From a virus: DNA of 30,140 nt. Positions 30,018 to 30,140 of the stretch are shown one piece after another. Location of the stretch: IMG/VR virus record IMGVR_UViG_3300013093_000188, positions 1-30,140 of that record; one strand, 5' to 3'. Each line of letters opens with the position of its first letter. The stretch's first letter is position 1. The translations under genes were made by a program, and so were the position numbers. The notes beneath the pieces were generated by a model that did no database searches, had not been told where the DNA came from, and saw nothing but the letters and a program-made list of their open reading frames with translations.

Positions 30018-30140
30018 TTACTTCTTCTTGCCCATCTTCTTCATAGAAGCCTTTGGCATAGCAGTCTTCTTAGAATCTGCCTTCTTACCCTTAGAGCCCA
30101 TGCCGTATCCGACTTCGCCCTTCTTTTTACCGCAACCACA
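30018..30140 (-). CDS. lysine-rich basic protein with Cys-Gly motif (partial, 5' end beyond the window)
   Basis: The 41 codons to the right edge stay open in the frame that ends at TAA (30018-30020). The visible residues begin CGCGKKKGEVGYGMGS and continue Lys-rich (14 of 40) with few acidic residues (2), net charge about +12. Small residues and Met alternate with Lys (KTAMPKASMKKMG). The CGCG pair could bind a metal if partnered by more cysteines outside. An internal ATG (GMGS) could be a start, but the frame is probably longer. It precedes the other Lys-rich gene directly and ends at the shared terminator. Function unknown; a nucleic-acid-binding role is only suggested by charge. Confidence 0.5.
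   Translation of the reverse strand, partial: CGCGKKKGEVGYGMGSKGKKADSKKTAMPKASMKKMGKKK

Noticed and set aside
1-30140. tRNA genes, insertion sequences, integrase or attachment sites
   Set aside because: No cloverleaf-like segment, transposase, recombinase or flanking repeat was seen on either strand by reading; a tRNA search programme would be more decisive.

Overview
The window is part of a tailed-phage genome with a contractile tail (a myovirus), most likely infecting an actinobacterium. It carries a gp18-like sheath, a gp19-like tube, gp25/gp6/gp27/gp5-type baseplate proteins and a full replication and recombination set. It also carries a WhiB-type Fe-S regulator, a family essentially confined to Actinobacteria and their phages. 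By eye the base composition is moderate to low G+C. A low-GC actinobacterial host, for example a freshwater lineage, would fit, but that is inference. Terminase, portal and capsid genes are not in the window and should lie beyond the right edge.

Every gene I can support is on the minus strand, so the region is read from right to left. Right edge (about 29.9-30.14 kb): two tiny lysine-rich genes end at a strong intrinsic terminator (29861-29889). A gap of about 110 bp follows, holding a perfect palindrome and a strong Shine-Dalgarno site. Tail module (29.8-15.5 kb), in transcription order: small glycine-zipper protein, two neck or tail-completion proteins, sheath, tube, a pair of tail-assembly chaperones apparently joined by a +1 ribosomal frameshift, tape measure with built-in lysozyme domain, CIS-tube-like protein, LysM protein, gp27-like hub, gp5-like spike, gp25, gp6/J-like wedge, and a large gpI-like/receptor-binding protein. 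Replication module (15.5-7.8 kb): small membrane protein, Rossmann-like protein, winged-helix initiator-like protein, DnaC-like loader, SWIM-type mini-protein, unknown protein, DnaB helicase, DnaG primase, dNMP kinase, SNF2-type helicase, 50-aa ribbon-helix-helix protein. Synthesis and recombination module (7.8-0 kb): coiled-coil protein, MerR-like protein, gp32-like SSB, family A DNA polymerase, unknown protein, zinc-ribbon protein, RecA, Hjc-like nuclease, WhiB, Cas4-like nuclease, helical unknown protein, and a partial RuvC-like resolvase.

The genes are packed tightly. Many consecutive pairs overlap by 1-14 bp (ATGA, GTGA, TAATG), which points to long, translationally coupled operons. No gap exceeds about 110 bp. 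The replication genes amount to an almost self-sufficient, T4-style recombination-dependent replisome: initiator, loader, helicase, primase, polymerase, SSB, RecA, a UvsW-like helicase, an end-resecting nuclease and two junction resolvases of unrelated folds.

The points most worth a second look are: a UUU-CGC +1 frameshift site in the chaperone pair; one beta-rich module inserted into host domains at three places in two adjacent baseplate/fibre genes; a nested palindrome with direct repeats beside an AT-rich tract inside the initiator-like gene (candidate origin); a WhiB with a widened Cys spacing; a spike whose HxH motif lies in an OB-fold insertion; and a SWIM zinc mini-protein between helicase and loader.
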